Shown here: piece after piece, positions 1-8,529 of the stretch
How the letters are laid out: each line of letters opens with the position of its first letter
Numbering within the stretch: position 1 is the first letter of the stretch
Assembly: GCA_934219025.1 (NCBI GenBank)
Contig: CAKQDG010000020.1
Coordinates: 1-28,492 of the forward strand
Direction: 5' to 3'
Source: an uncultured Prevotella sp.
Lineage (GTDB): Bacteria; Bacteroidota; Bacteroidia; Bacteroidales; Bacteroidaceae
DNA length: 28,492 nt
The notes under the pieces: generated by a model
Databases searched by the model: none
Seen by the model: only the letters and a program-made list of their open reading frames with translations
Told to the model about the DNA's origin: nothing
Translations under genes and position numbers: made by a program

Positions 1-1622
1 CAATTAACTGGAAAGGTACTAAAATCAATATTATAGACACTCCGGGACACTCCGATTTCGGTGGTGAGGTGGAGCGTGTGCTCAACATGGCAGACGGATG
101 CCTGCTGCTTGTCGATGCCTTTGAAGGCCCGATGCCGCAGACACGCTTCGTTTTGCAGAAGGCCCTGCAGATTGGACTCAAGCCAATCGTTGTGGTAAAC
201 AAGGTGGACAAGCCAAACTGCCGTCCGGAGGAAGTTTACGAAATGGTGTTCGATCTGATGTTCTCGCTCAATGCCACAGAAGACCAGCTCGACTTCCCTG
301 TTGTTTACGGAAGTGCGAAGAACGGATGGATGAGCGAGGATTTCAACAAGCCTACAGACAATATCGACTATCTGCTCGACAAAATCGTTGAGGTTATTCC
401 TGCACCGAAAGTGCTCGAGGGAACACCACAGATGCTTATCACCAGCTTAGACTATTCAAGCTATACAGGTCGTATCGCCGTGGGACGCGTGCACCGCGGA
501 ACACTGAAAGACGGTATGAACGTTACCATCGCACACCGCGACGGAACGATGGAGAAGACAAAGATCAAGGAACTCGACACTTTCGAGGGTATGGGACACA
601 ACAAGACCGAAGAGGTGAAGAGTGGAGACATCTGTGCCGTTGTTGGTCTTGAGAATTTTGAAATTGGAGATACCATCTGCGACTTCGAAAATCCGGAGCC
701 GCTGCCGCCAATCGCCATCGATGAGCCTACGATGAGTATGCTCTTCACCATCAACGACTCGCCATTCTTCGGCAGAGAAGGAAAATTCGTAACCAGCCGC
801 CATATCAGCGACCGCCTGAAGAAGGAACTTGAGAAAAACCTTGCCCTCCGCGTTACACCGTTTGAGGATTCCACGGATAAGTGGATTGTCAGCGGTCGTG
901 GTGTGCTTCATCTCTCTGTGCTCATCGAGACTATGCGTCGCGAGGGCTACGAGCTTCAGGTTGGACAGCCACAGGTAATCTACAAGGAGATAGACGGCGT
1001 GAAGTGCGAGCCTATCGAGGAACTTACAATCAACGTGCCGGAGGAGTTTGCAAGCAAGATGATTGATATGGTGACACGCCGCAAGGGTGAGATGACATCA
1101 ATGCAGAACCTTGGCGACCGTGTGGATATCGAGTTCGACATCCCGTCGCGCGGTATCATCGGACTGCGCACCAATGTGCTTACCGCCAGTCAGGGTGAGG
1201 CAATCATGGCTCATCGCTACAAGGAATATCAGCCATTCAAGGGCGAGATAACCCGCCGAATGAACGGAAGTATGATTGCAATGGAAACGGGTACGGCATA
1301 CGCTTACTCTATCGACAAACTGCAAGACCGCGGAAAGTTCTTCATCGATCCGGGTGAAGAGGTCTATGGCGGAGAGGTTGTCGGTGAGCATGTTCACGAC
1401 AACGACCTCGTGGTGAATGTGACAAAGGCAAAGCAGCTTACCAATACCCGCGCCAGCGGTTCGGACGACAAGGCGCGCATCGTGCCGCGCACTGTGCTCT
1501 CGCTTGAGGAAGCCCTTGAGTATATCAAGGAAGACGAACTCGTGGAGGTTACACCTAAGAGCATGCGCATGCGCAAGATTGTGCTCGACCACTTGGAGCG
1601 CAAGCGTGCCAACAAGGACTAA
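1..1622 (+). CDS. typA: Ribosome-associated translational GTPase TypA/BipA, 5' end cut off by the window
   Basis: The open frame runs from base 3, so the true start lies outside the window; a GTG at 69 is only an internal codon. About 539 residues are visible and the family is usually near 600, so roughly 60 N-terminal residues (including the P-loop) are missing. Visible GTPase motifs are G3 ([12 protein letters not shown], at the very start), G4 (NKVDKP) and G5 (SAKNG). They are followed by the EF-Tu domain 2-like barrel, the EF-G III/V-like domains and the BipA-specific C-terminal domain, including SRGIIGLR. TypA/BipA binds the 70S ribosome and supports 50S assembly and growth under stress or cold. 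The gene ends just before a strong terminator, so it is transcriptionally closed from the MATE gene downstream. Identification is secure. Confidence 0.96.
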   Translation, partial: INWKGTKINIIDTPGHSDFGGEVERVLNMADGCLLLVDAFEGPMPQTRFVLQKALQIGLKPIVVVNKVDKPNCRPEEVYEMVFDLMFSLNATEDQLDFPVVYGSAKNGWMSEDFNKPTDNIDYLLDKIVEVIPAPKVLEGTPQMLITSLDYSSYTGRIAVGRVHRGTLKDGMNVTIAHRDGTMEKTKIKELDTFEGMGHNKTEEVKSGDICAVVGLENFEIGDTICDFENPEPLPPIAIDEPTMSMLFTINDSPFFGREGKFVTSRHISDRLKKELEKNLALRVTPFEDSTDKWIVSGRGVLHLSVLIETMRREGYELQVGQPQVIYKEIDGVKCEPIEELTINVPEEFASKMIDMVTRRKGEMTSMQNLGDRVDIEFDIPSRGIIGLRTNVLTASQGEAIMAHRYKEYQPFKGEITRRMNGSMIAMETGTAYAYSIDKLQDRGKFFIDPGEEVYGGEVVGEHVHDNDLVVNVTKAKQLTNTRASGSDDKARIVPRTVLSLEEALEYIKEDELVEVTPKSMRMRKIVLDHLERKRANKD

Positions 1623-1640
1623 GATAAATAAAGAAAAGGA

Positions 1641-1669
1641 AAAGGTGTGAGAGATCACACCTTTTTTTT
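1641..1669 (+). terminator. Rho-independent terminator of typA
   Basis: A perfect 10-bp stem AAAGGTGTGA / TCACACCTTT with a GAGA tetraloop is followed by an uninterrupted T run. It starts 18 bases after the typA stop codon. Confidence 0.93.
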
Positions 1670-1696
1670 GTTGGACGAGGAGTAACGGGGACTGGG

Positions 1697-1750
1697 ACTA
1701 ATAAGGCAAATAGGACTAATGGGACTAATAAAACTGATAAGACAAATAGG
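1697..1750. repeat. Short imperfect direct repeat upstream of the MATE gene
   Basis: Two 18-mers, ACTAATAAGGCAAATAGG (1697-1714) and ACTGATAAGACAAATAGG (1733-1750), are 16/18 identical and 36 bases apart. The bases between them contain further GGACTAAT units. The repeat lies between the typA terminator and the MATE start codon and ends 11 bases before it. It may be a low-complexity expansion or a cis-regulatory site; its function is unknown. Confidence 0.6.
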
Positions 1751-1761
1751 GTAGGCAAGAT

Positions 1762-3057
1762 ATGACGACATTAAACAGAAAGATATTGCATATAGCCGTG
1801 CCGGCAATAGTGAGCAATATCACCGTGCCGCTGCTTGGACTTGTGGATGTGTCGATAGTGGGACATCTCGGTGCGGCGGCATATATCGGTGCGATAGCCG
1901 TTGGCGGAATGATATTCAACGTGATGTACTGGCTGTTCTCCTTTCTTCGTATGGGCACGGGCGGCATGACATCCCAGGCATACGGTCAGCGCAACCTCAA
2001 CGAAGTGGTGCGCATTCTGGTGCGCTCCCTTGGTATCGCCGTTGCCGTGGCAACTTTTCTCATAGCCGCACAGATACCGCTGCGCTCGCTGGCACTCTAT
2101 ATCATGGCGCCCACACCCCATGTGAGGCATTATGCCGAGATATACTTCGATATTCTGATTTGGGGCGCACCGGCAATGTTAGGACTATATAGCTTCACAG
2201 GGTGGTTTATCGGAATGCAAAATTCCCGTCTGCCCATGATAATAGCCATAACACAGAATGTGGTGAACATAGCGGCAAGCCTTTTCTTTGTGTTTGTGCT
2301 CGGAATGAGAGTGGAAGGCGTGGCGCTCGGCACCCTTGTGGCGCAGTATGCCGGAATCCTCATGGCCATAGTGATGTGGCTCTCCGTGTATTCCCGTCTG
2401 CGTCGCCATTTCATTGTGGCAGGACTGTTTGGATGGCAGTCGCTGAAAAAGTTTCTTGCCGTAAACCGCGACATCTTCCTTCGCACACTCTGTATGATAA
2501 GCGTGATGCTGTTCTTCACCTCGGCAGGCTCGTGGCAAGGCGAAACGGTGCTTGCCGTAAACACGCTGCTGATGCAGTTCTATATGATGTTCTCTTATGT
2601 GATGGACGGCTTCGCCTATGCCGGTGAAGCGATAAGCGGCAAACGCTACGGGGCCGGCAACAAGCGGGCGCTCAGCGAAACAGTAACCATGCTTGCAGGT
2701 TGGAGTGCCGGTATGGCGGCAATATTCACCTTATTATATATAATAGGCGGAGAAACATTCCTCTCGCTGCTCACCGACGAGCCCACAGTGGTTGCTGCCG
2801 CCCATGAATATTACTGTTGGGCAATGTTGATGCCACTGGCAGGGGTTATGGCTTTTATGTGGGACGGCGTGTTTATCGGCTGCACGATGACGAGAGGCAT
2901 GCTTCAGTCAATGTTTTTTGCAGCCACAGTGTTTTTCGTGGTATATTATTCCCTGAAGGGGATTATTGGCAATCACGGTCTTTGGCTCGCCTTTACGCTG
3001 TATATGTTTTCGCGAGGAGCGATGCAAACTTTGATATGGATGAAGGGCAGGAAATGA
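1762..3057 (+). CDS. MATE-family (DinF-like) multidrug/cation antiporter
   Basis: A 431-residue protein made almost entirely of hydrophobic helices, consistent with about twelve transmembrane segments and the usual MATE length (430-460). The N-terminus (IAVPAIVSNITVPLLGLVDV, then SIVGHLGAAAYIGAIAVGG) and the MGTGGMTSQAYG stretch are typical of the DinF branch. A second MatE half follows from about residue 225 (ISVMLFF ... DGFAYAGEAISGKRYGAGN). Family members use Na+ or H+ gradients to export organic cations or toxic metabolites across the inner membrane; the substrate here cannot be read from sequence. There is no clear Shine-Dalgarno sequence and no neighbouring regulator. The gene is flanked by the typA terminator upstream and the OmpA promoter downstream, so it appears monocistronic. 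The dinF symbol is withheld because subfamily assignment is by eye only. Confidence 0.9.
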   Translation: MTTLNRKILHIAVPAIVSNITVPLLGLVDVSIVGHLGAAAYIGAIAVGGMIFNVMYWLFSFLRMGTGGMTSQAYGQRNLNEVVRILVRSLGIAVAVATFLIAAQIPLRSLALYIMAPTPHVRHYAEIYFDILIWGAPAMLGLYSFTGWFIGMQNSRLPMIIAITQNVVNIAASLFFVFVLGMRVEGVALGTLVAQYAGILMAIVMWLSVYSRLRRHFIVAGLFGWQSLKKFLAVNRDIFLRTLCMISVMLFFTSAGSWQGETVLAVNTLLMQFYMMFSYVMDGFAYAGEAISGKRYGAGNKRALSETVTMLAGWSAGMAAIFTLLYIIGGETFLSLLTDEPTVVAAAHEYYCWAMLMPLAGVMAFMWDGVFIGCTMTRGMLQSMFFAATVFFVVYYSLKGIIGNHGLWLAFTLYMFSRGAMQTLIWMKGRK

Positions 3058-3097
3058 GGAAAAAGTAGGCGAAATGTAAAAAAAATAGGTAAAAAGT

Positions 3098-3127
3098 GTG
3101 CAGGAAACAAAATAATTACTATCTTTG
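3098..3127 (+). promoter_or_regulatory. Bacteroidota-type promoter of the OmpA-like gene
   Basis: The -7 box TATCTTTG (3120-3127) matches TAnnTTTG exactly. The -33 region, around GTGTG at 3096-3100, is only a weak match to TTG. The predicted leader is about 75 nt, AT-rich, and ends in AAAGGTT immediately before the start codon. Confidence 0.7.
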
Positions 3128-3205
3128 CAGCGAATATCGCAATATTTTGTAAGGCACCTTATTGGGGCAATAAATTGAATTAGATTTTATTATTAAATAA
3201 AGGTT

Positions 3206-4369
3206 ATGAAAAAGTTTTTAATGGTGCTGGCTATTGCCGGCGTTTCCTTGACCTCTATGGCTCAGGAAACAGAAGCTACAGAAAAGTACAGTGTAGCAAC
3301 AAATTCATTCTGGAGCAATTGGTTTGTACAGGGTGGCGTGCAGTGGTCTGCAGTATACGCTTCTGCAGAGCACGGATTGGGACTTTCAAAGAGTCCGCTC
3401 AAGAGCTTCCGTTCAAACCCACAGGCTTCGGTAGCAATCGGTAAGTGGTTTACTCCAGGCTTGGGACTCCGTACAAAGGTTTCTGGAATCTGGGGCAAGG
3501 CAATGGACCAGAGCTTCAAATACTGGAATGTTCAGGAGCAGGCTCTCTTCAATCTGAGCAACATGCTTTGTGGATACAATCCAAACCGCGTTTACAGCTT
3601 CATCCCATTCATCGGTGCCGGTGCAGCTCGTAACATGGCTACAAATAACTACAGCATGGGCTACAGCGTAGGTCTGTTGAACCAGTTCCGCGTTTGCAAG
3701 CGTGCTTCTATCAACCTCGAGTTGGGTTGGAACCGTTTCGAGAACGATTTCTTCAGCGGCGGCAACATCGACAACGGCGAGCGTTTCTGGGATTCTCACG
3801 ACAACCTGCTCTATGCAGAAGTTGGCGTAACAGTAAACTTGGGCAAGACTGGATGGTCTAAGGTGCCAGACGTTGACGCTATCAAGGCTCTCTCACAGTC
3901 GCAGATCGACGCTCTCAACGCTCAGCTCTCTGACTCAAAGGCAGAGAACGACCGCTTGAAGAACCTGCTGAAAGAGGCTAACAACAAGCCAGCTCCAGCT
4001 CCAGTATCAGAGTCAATGAAGGAATTCATCACAACTCCGGTATCTGTATTCTTCAACTGTGGCAAGACAAACGTTGCCAACCTGAAAGACCTTGTAAACG
4101 TTCGCGCTCTTGCAAACTATGCAAAGGCAAACGACAGCAAGATTATGGTAACAGGTTATGCTGACAGCGCAACAGGTACAAAGGCAGGCAACCAGAAGCT
4201 TTCTGAGAACCGTGCTAACCAGATCAAGGACGAGCTGATCAAGATGGGTGTTAAGGAAGAGAACATCAAGACTGCCTTCAACGGTGGTGTAGACACTGCG
4301 TCTACTGTTGACAACCTTTCACCGCTGCAGTTCAACCGCCGCGCTACTGTTCAGATCGTAGAGCAGTAA
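3206..4369 (+). CDS. OmpA-family outer membrane protein: beta-barrel, coiled coil, peptidoglycan-binding domain
   Basis: A 387-residue protein with a signal peptide (MKKFLMVLAIAGVSLTSMAQ, probable cleavage after residue 20). Residues about 30-220 have the alternating aromatic/glycine pattern of an outer membrane barrel and end in LYAEVGVTVNLGK. A heptad-like coiled coil (about 227-258, SQSQIDALNAQLSDSKAEND) and a Pro/Ala hinge (PAPAPV) follow. The C-terminal OmpA domain (about 275-387) carries VTGYADSATG, LSENRANQIKDEL and the terminal FNRRATVQI signature that binds the peptidoglycan stem peptide. The layout resembles the abundant OmpA-like proteins of Porphyromonas and Prevotella that tether the outer membrane to the cell wall. 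A consensus promoter, a strong terminator and heavy use of a few codons (AAG, AAC, CGT/CGC) suggest high expression. The gene is monocistronic. Confidence 0.92.
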   Translation: MKKFLMVLAIAGVSLTSMAQETEATEKYSVATNSFWSNWFVQGGVQWSAVYASAEHGLGLSKSPLKSFRSNPQASVAIGKWFTPGLGLRTKVSGIWGKAMDQSFKYWNVQEQALFNLSNMLCGYNPNRVYSFIPFIGAGAARNMATNNYSMGYSVGLLNQFRVCKRASINLELGWNRFENDFFSGGNIDNGERFWDSHDNLLYAEVGVTVNLGKTGWSKVPDVDAIKALSQSQIDALNAQLSDSKAENDRLKNLLKEANNKPAPAPVSESMKEFITTPVSVFFNCGKTNVANLKDLVNVRALANYAKANDSKIMVTGYADSATGTKAGNQKLSENRANQIKDELIKMGVKEENIKTAFNGGVDTASTVDNLSPLQFNRRATVQIVEQ

Positions 4370-4409
4370 TCCGCAGGTCGTAATTTAAAATACCATTACG
4401 ATATAAACG

Positions 4410-4447
4410 CTCCCCTCTTGCTAAAAATGCAAGAGGGGAGTTTTTTT
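4410..4447 (+). terminator. Strong terminator of the OmpA-like gene
   Basis: A perfect 12-bp stem CTCCCCTCTTGC / GCAAGAGGGGAG with a 7-base loop (TAAAAAT) is followed by seven T residues. It starts about 40 bases after the stop codon. Confidence 0.96.
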
Positions 4448-4519
4448 GTGTTAAATCGAAGTACCAGATTCGTGAAACACTTTGGTACCGTGAGTGCAGC
4501 AATGCTATACTCGCAGTAT

Positions 4520-4624
4520 ACCGCCGCTTTAATCACAGCAAAGCGACGCTTTGCCAAAGCCAAACGCCGCCTTGCCGAAAACAACCGCCGCTTAATAAGC
4601 CAAAAGCCACGACTGAATAGAAAT
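4520..4624. repeat. Five-unit degenerate 21-bp tandem repeat
   Basis: Units start at 4520, 4541, 4562, 4583 and 4604 and share a core close to AANCGCCGCTTTGCC. Unit 2 lies in a perfect 17-base palindrome, GCAAAGCGACGCTTTGC (4538-4554). In one frame the array reads as a seven-residue repeat (KRRFAKA / KRRLAEN / NRRLISQ), but there is no sign that this is translated. A related array with an AAGCnnnGCTT core is at 14306-14380. Confidence 0.75.
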
Positions 4625-4723
4625 AATGTCGCATATTATTATAAAAATGGCAGCAAATACTTTTAATATGTTAATAAACGCGCAAAATTATGTGTAAATA
4701 GTTATAAAGTAATGATTTTTCAT

Positions 4724-4731
4724 TAACTTTG
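4724..4731 (+). promoter_or_regulatory. Probable -7 box for the secreted-protein pair
   Basis: TAACTTTG matches TAnnTTTG. The -33 region is poor (GTTATA near 4701), so the call rests on the -7 box and on its position after a terminator. The implied leader is about 190 nt, which is long. Confidence 0.5.
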
Positions 4732-4922
4732 TGGCCGTTATTGACTACCAACATCCATAACTATTCATTGATAGCATGTAATAAAATATGCAGACGGAAT
4801 ACTGCAATATAATTTTCTGGAGCATTATCCGAGTCTCCATTTGCAAGAAGAAGGGACAGAAGATATAATGCAGAAAGAAGGTTTCGTGGAATTAGGATAA
4901 TAGAAAAATATAATTAAAAGAG

Positions 4923-6698
4923 ATGAAAAGATTAATTGAAAAGTGTATTTGCTTTTTTGCAACAGCTCTTATGCTCCTGTCTGCAACGGGAGCAGCTGCC
5001 ACTACAGTGGTGCTCGGCTATTGCAACGATGAAATCAAAAGTACAGACTCTAGGGACAACCTTGAATACGACGCGCCGATAATGGGCGCCGTAAGGTTTA
5101 CCTCATCCCAACTCGCAGCCTACAAAGGCGGGAAGATAACAAAAATCCGCATTGGCGCCGAGGCCGGAATGAGCAAGACATACGTATGGGTTCGTCCGTC
5201 GCTCACCGAAGCTGCCGTAACCATAAAGCGCCTCGGCACAACGGCAGACGGATGGAACGAGGTAACGCTCGACGACCCGTACACCATTACGGGCAGTGAG
5301 ATATACGTGGGCTTCAACGGCACACTGCCAGAGGGAAAAAACATCATACTCAACGGAAAAACAAACTCCAACGGAGCCTTTGTTGCCGTGGATAATCAAT
5401 GGGAAGACCTTTCTACAGCCAATGTGGGATCGCTCCTCATCCAGGCCGTTGTGGAGATTGACGGCGAGGTGAATATCGTTGACATGGGAATTGAGAGCCT
5501 GACAGCCGACAGCAAGTTTGCCAAAAACGGCGACACCCGCAGTTTTATGGCAACCGTGGGCAACTACGGAACCAAGGCAATGACCCTGCCCACCCTGCAC
5601 TATCAGATAGGCAATATGCCGGAACAGCAAGTTTCACAGGAAAAGACAATAGAGCCGGGAACCAACTACACCGTGAACTTCAGTGCAGCGATAGACAATC
5701 TGCCGGAGGGAAAGAACACGATGAAGGTGTGGATGGATGTGAACGACGATATCGCTGAAAACAACGAGATATCATCCGACATCTATGCCTATACCAAGTC
5801 ATATCCGCGCAAGCTCCTGCTGGAGCAGTTTACCACCATCAACTGCACAAATTGTCCGGCAGGAAACCGCGTTCTCAACAAGGTAGTGTCTGGCAAGGAC
5901 AACGTGGCGTGGGTGGCACACCACGTGGGCTACGGCACCGACGAACTGACTGTTAGCCCTTCTGAAGACATCATGGAACTCGGAGCAACTTCGGCACCGC
6001 TCGCCATGATAGACCGCTCGATGTTGGCACTCTCTGAAAACAATATGCCAACATTCAGCATCGGCTATACATCAGAAACATACGGAGCACAAATGGTGGG
6101 AATAGTTTACAACCAGGCAGCCCTGCAGCCAAGTTTCGCTTCGGTGAACATCAATGCCGACTATAACGAGGCAACACGCCAGCTCAACATTACCGTGAGC
6201 GGAGAGAAAAACGACGACCTGTATAAGTTGCTCTACGACAACACCGCACTCACCGTTTATCTTACGGAAGACAACGTGAAGGCAGAGCAAGTGCAGACTG
6301 GCGGCGATGCAAACTCATACTATCACAACCACGTGTTGCGCCAGGCACTCACGGCATCCTTCGGCGACGACATCCAGTGGAACGGAAACACTTACACCGC
6401 AACATACAACACAGTATTGAATGATGCCTGGAAACCACAGGATATGAAAATCGTTGCCTTCGTGAGCCGCAAGTATGAGGGAAATGCCCAGAAGGCAGAT
6501 GTGCTCAATACAAACGACTTCAGCATCTCGCCACTCACCGGAATAAAGGGAGTGAACACCGCAGACAATGCCACACGCCGCTACTTCACACTTGGCGGAC
6601 AACAGGTAAATCCTGCCGACATGCAGCCAAAGGGCGTGTATATCGAGCAGACACAGACAGCTGCAGGAGTGCAGAGCAAGAAAATTGTGATGGAATAA
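4923..6698 (+). CDS. Secreted Omp28-like protein with CARDB-like and C-terminal sorting-like domains
   Basis: A 591-residue protein with a signal peptide (about residues 1-26). Residues about 28-180 form an all-beta region that I cannot name. Residues about 185-290 (NGDTRSFMATVGNYG ... GKNTMKVWMDVNDDIAENNE) look like a CARDB-type adhesion fold. From about 297, LLLEQFTTINCTNCPAGNR begins an Omp28-like, thioredoxin-fold domain with a CxxC-type pair C308/C311, followed by VAWVAHHVGYG and TSAPLAMIDR. The last 45 residues (YFTLGGQQVNPADMQPKGVY ... SKKIVM) are the short beta-rich tail common on secreted Bacteroidota proteins. The related Omp28 of Porphyromonas gingivalis is a surface lipoprotein, but no lipobox Cys is seen at this signal peptide. 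The gene is followed after 26 bases by the next gene, suggesting one operon. Substrate and function are unknown. Confidence 0.8.
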   Translation: MKRLIEKCICFFATALMLLSATGAAATTVVLGYCNDEIKSTDSRDNLEYDAPIMGAVRFTSSQLAAYKGGKITKIRIGAEAGMSKTYVWVRPSLTEAAVTIKRLGTTADGWNEVTLDDPYTITGSEIYVGFNGTLPEGKNIILNGKTNSNGAFVAVDNQWEDLSTANVGSLLIQAVVEIDGEVNIVDMGIESLTADSKFAKNGDTRSFMATVGNYGTKAMTLPTLHYQIGNMPEQQVSQEKTIEPGTNYTVNFSAAIDNLPEGKNTMKVWMDVNDDIAENNEISSDIYAYTKSYPRKLLLEQFTTINCTNCPAGNRVLNKVVSGKDNVAWVAHHVGYGTDELTVSPSEDIMELGATSAPLAMIDRSMLALSENNMPTFSIGYTSETYGAQMVGIVYNQAALQPSFASVNINADYNEATRQLNITVSGEKNDDLYKLLYDNTALTVYLTEDNVKAEQVQTGGDANSYYHNHVLRQALTASFGDDIQWNGNTYTATYNTVLNDAWKPQDMKIVAFVSRKYEGNAQKADVLNTNDFSISPLTGIKGVNTADNATRRYFTLGGQQVNPADMQPKGVYIEQTQTAAGVQSKKIVME

Positions 6699-6724
6699 AA
6701 GCAAAAAAATAAAACATTGGAAAT

Positions 6725-8449
6725 ATGAACAAGACATTAGCATTTATCGGTGCTGCAATGGTTTGCGCCACTGCTGCACAGGCACAGACAATGAAAATGT
6801 ACACTGGCGTAGCCTTCCACAAGGCATCGCCCGACGGCAACTGGCTCATCGAAAATCTGCAGGGAACAATGAGCATTCTTAATGCCAAGACAGACCAGAA
6901 ATACGACCTGTCGGATCCTAACGGACTGCTCCTTTATTCACCCGGACTTGGAAACAGCGTGACAAACAGCGGAAAAATCTTCGGCTTTACATCGGAGCGC
7001 ATCCTCGTGTGGGACAACGGAACAATAAAAGAACTCGACGACGAACCAACAGGAGTCGGGACAGGCTACAGCAGCGTGATGGCTGTTACGCCCGACGAGA
7101 ATATCCTCGTGGGTGCGCTTGGTTCCGACGGAGCATCATCTTCGTCTAACGGACTGATGGCATATCCCGTGATATGGAACAAAAATGCTGAGGGCAAATA
7201 TGTTCACACGGCATTGCCTTGCCTGAAAAGAGACTTTGCCGGAGAGACTCCGCAGAGTATCGTGCCGCAGCAAGTGTCGGACGACGGCAACATTATCGTG
7301 GGCACGCTGACAAGCGGTAGCGGATTCTACACCTTCCCTTATCTCTTCAAGAAAGATGCCAGCGGCGAGTGGCAGTCAGTACTGCTCGGCAAGAACAACG
7401 TGTATGACGAGAGCAAGCTCTCCACACTGCCTGAGGTTCCCGAGGAACCGGTAGAGCCGAACAAATACGACTACATGACAGACGCTGACAAGAAAAACTA
7501 TGATGAGGCTTATGCTGAGTATGAAGAGCAGCTCGAACTGTTTCAGAACGGTATCATCTCGAAAGAGCCTACAGCGCCAACACCGGCAGACTATATGACA
7601 GATAGCGCGAAAAAAGCCGCTTATATTGCCGACATACAGAAGTATGTTGCCGACCACAACGCATACCTCCAGGCATGGAAGAAATATAGCGCAGCACTGC
7701 AGAAAATCGTTACCGGCGACTACTTCCGCAAGAACAACATGTTCCTTTCGGCAAACGGCAGATATCTCGCCACGACTCTCCTGCACAACGGTATCTCCAC
7801 ACCGGGATATTTCGACCTGACGGAACAGGATCCGCAGTTTGTGGCAGCAGCCGACAACAATTATTCGATGACCGTTACAAGCGTGCTCAACGACGGAACA
7901 ATCATTGGAGCATCACCTGTGGACGAGCTTACGCGCAGCACATACGTGATAGTGAAAGGCGAGAAGCCTGTTACGTTCCATGATTATCTTGCCACTCGCA
8001 GCGAGAAGGCAGCCCAGTGGCTTGCCGACAACAACACATACAATGTTACCGTGTATGGCAGCGACGGTGAGACTGTGATAGGAACAAAGAAAGACAGCAT
8101 CGTGAGCGGAACCGTTACGGCAAGTCCCGACGGAATGGTGTTCGTTTCATACTACACGGATTATTACACCGACGACAACCAGACAACAAAGTCGTATGTA
8201 ATCAACCTTAATGCCGAGAGCGCCATCGACAATGTGGCAGCCGACGAGAATAGCTTGATGAACTTCCGTGTGCAGAACAACAACATCCTCTTCAGCGGTG
8301 CAGAAAAGGCAGAAGTGTTTGACCTTGAAGGCAGAACCGTGGCAAAGGCAAATGACGGAAAGGCAACTCTTGCTAAACAGGGAATGTATATTGTAACGAT
8401 GACCGGCAAGAACGGCGAGAAGAAATCGCAGAAAGTTGTGATAAGATAA
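6725..8449 (+). CDS. Secreted beta-propeller-like protein with inserted helical repeat and sorting-like tail; function unknown
   Basis: A 574-residue protein with a clear signal peptide (MNKTLAFIGAAMVCATAAQA). At least six blade-like motifs alternate through it: SPDGNWLIE, TPDENILVGA, SDDGNIIVG, SANGRYLAT, LNDGTIIGA and SPDGMVFVS. This is a WD40/TolB-like signature of a propeller. Between blades, about residues 237-332, sits a Pro/Glu-rich, probably alpha-helical insertion made of two tandem units that each begin DYMTD (residues 249 and 289). The C-terminus (AEVFDLEGRTVAKA ... GMYIVTMTGKNGEKKSQKVV) is a type A sorting-like domain. It probably shares a transcript with the Omp28-like gene 26 bases upstream and ends before a bidirectional terminator. 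No family name is recognised. A surface or extracellular binding role is inferred from the fold and tail only. Confidence 0.78.
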   Translation: MNKTLAFIGAAMVCATAAQAQTMKMYTGVAFHKASPDGNWLIENLQGTMSILNAKTDQKYDLSDPNGLLLYSPGLGNSVTNSGKIFGFTSERILVWDNGTIKELDDEPTGVGTGYSSVMAVTPDENILVGALGSDGASSSSNGLMAYPVIWNKNAEGKYVHTALPCLKRDFAGETPQSIVPQQVSDDGNIIVGTLTSGSGFYTFPYLFKKDASGEWQSVLLGKNNVYDESKLSTLPEVPEEPVEPNKYDYMTDADKKNYDEAYAEYEEQLELFQNGIISKEPTAPTPADYMTDSAKKAAYIADIQKYVADHNAYLQAWKKYSAALQKIVTGDYFRKNNMFLSANGRYLATTLLHNGISTPGYFDLTEQDPQFVAAADNNYSMTVTSVLNDGTIIGASPVDELTRSTYVIVKGEKPVTFHDYLATRSEKAAQWLADNNTYNVTVYGSDGETVIGTKKDSIVSGTVTASPDGMVFVSYYTDYYTDDNQTTKSYVINLNAESAIDNVAADENSLMNFRVQNNNILFSGAEKAEVFDLEGRTVAKANDGKATLAKQGMYIVTMTGKNGEKKSQKVVIR

Positions 8450-8472
8450 TATCCGCAGGGAGATAAAGAAGA

Positions 8473-8515
8473 AAAAAGTCCCGTTGCAATCGTATGAATT
8501 GCAACGGGACTTTTT
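8473..8515. terminator. Bidirectional terminator between convergent transcription units
   Basis: An 18-bp perfect stem AAAAAGTCCCGTTGCAAT / ATTGCAACGGGACTTTTT with a 7-base loop. The A and T runs at the stem ends give a U-tract in either direction, so it can serve both the secreted-protein pair (+) and mutL (-). Confidence 0.93.
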
Positions 8516-8529
8516 CGTATTATATCTTA

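Larger units (their letters stand above)
4448..4922. other. 475-base non-coding gap with repeat array and long leader
   Basis: No credible gene lies between the OmpA terminator and the Omp28-like gene. The first half has a small inverted repeat TATACT-cgc-AGTATA (4506-4520) and the 21-bp tandem array at 4520-4624. The second half has a promoter box at 4724-4731 and then about 190 bases of AT-rich leader with only short hairpin potential, for example GCAG...CTGC near 4790-4805. No tRNA, riboswitch or known RNA family is recognisable. Confidence 0.7.

Noticed and set aside
1098..1658. 186-codon open frame opposite the end of typA
   Set aside because: Antisense to the conserved TypA C-terminal region and overlaps the typA terminator side; shadow frame.
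4418..4666. 82-codon frame with a KRRFAKA-type seven-residue repeat
   Set aside because: It begins inside the OmpA terminator, and its repeat is explained by the 21-bp DNA array; no start signal.
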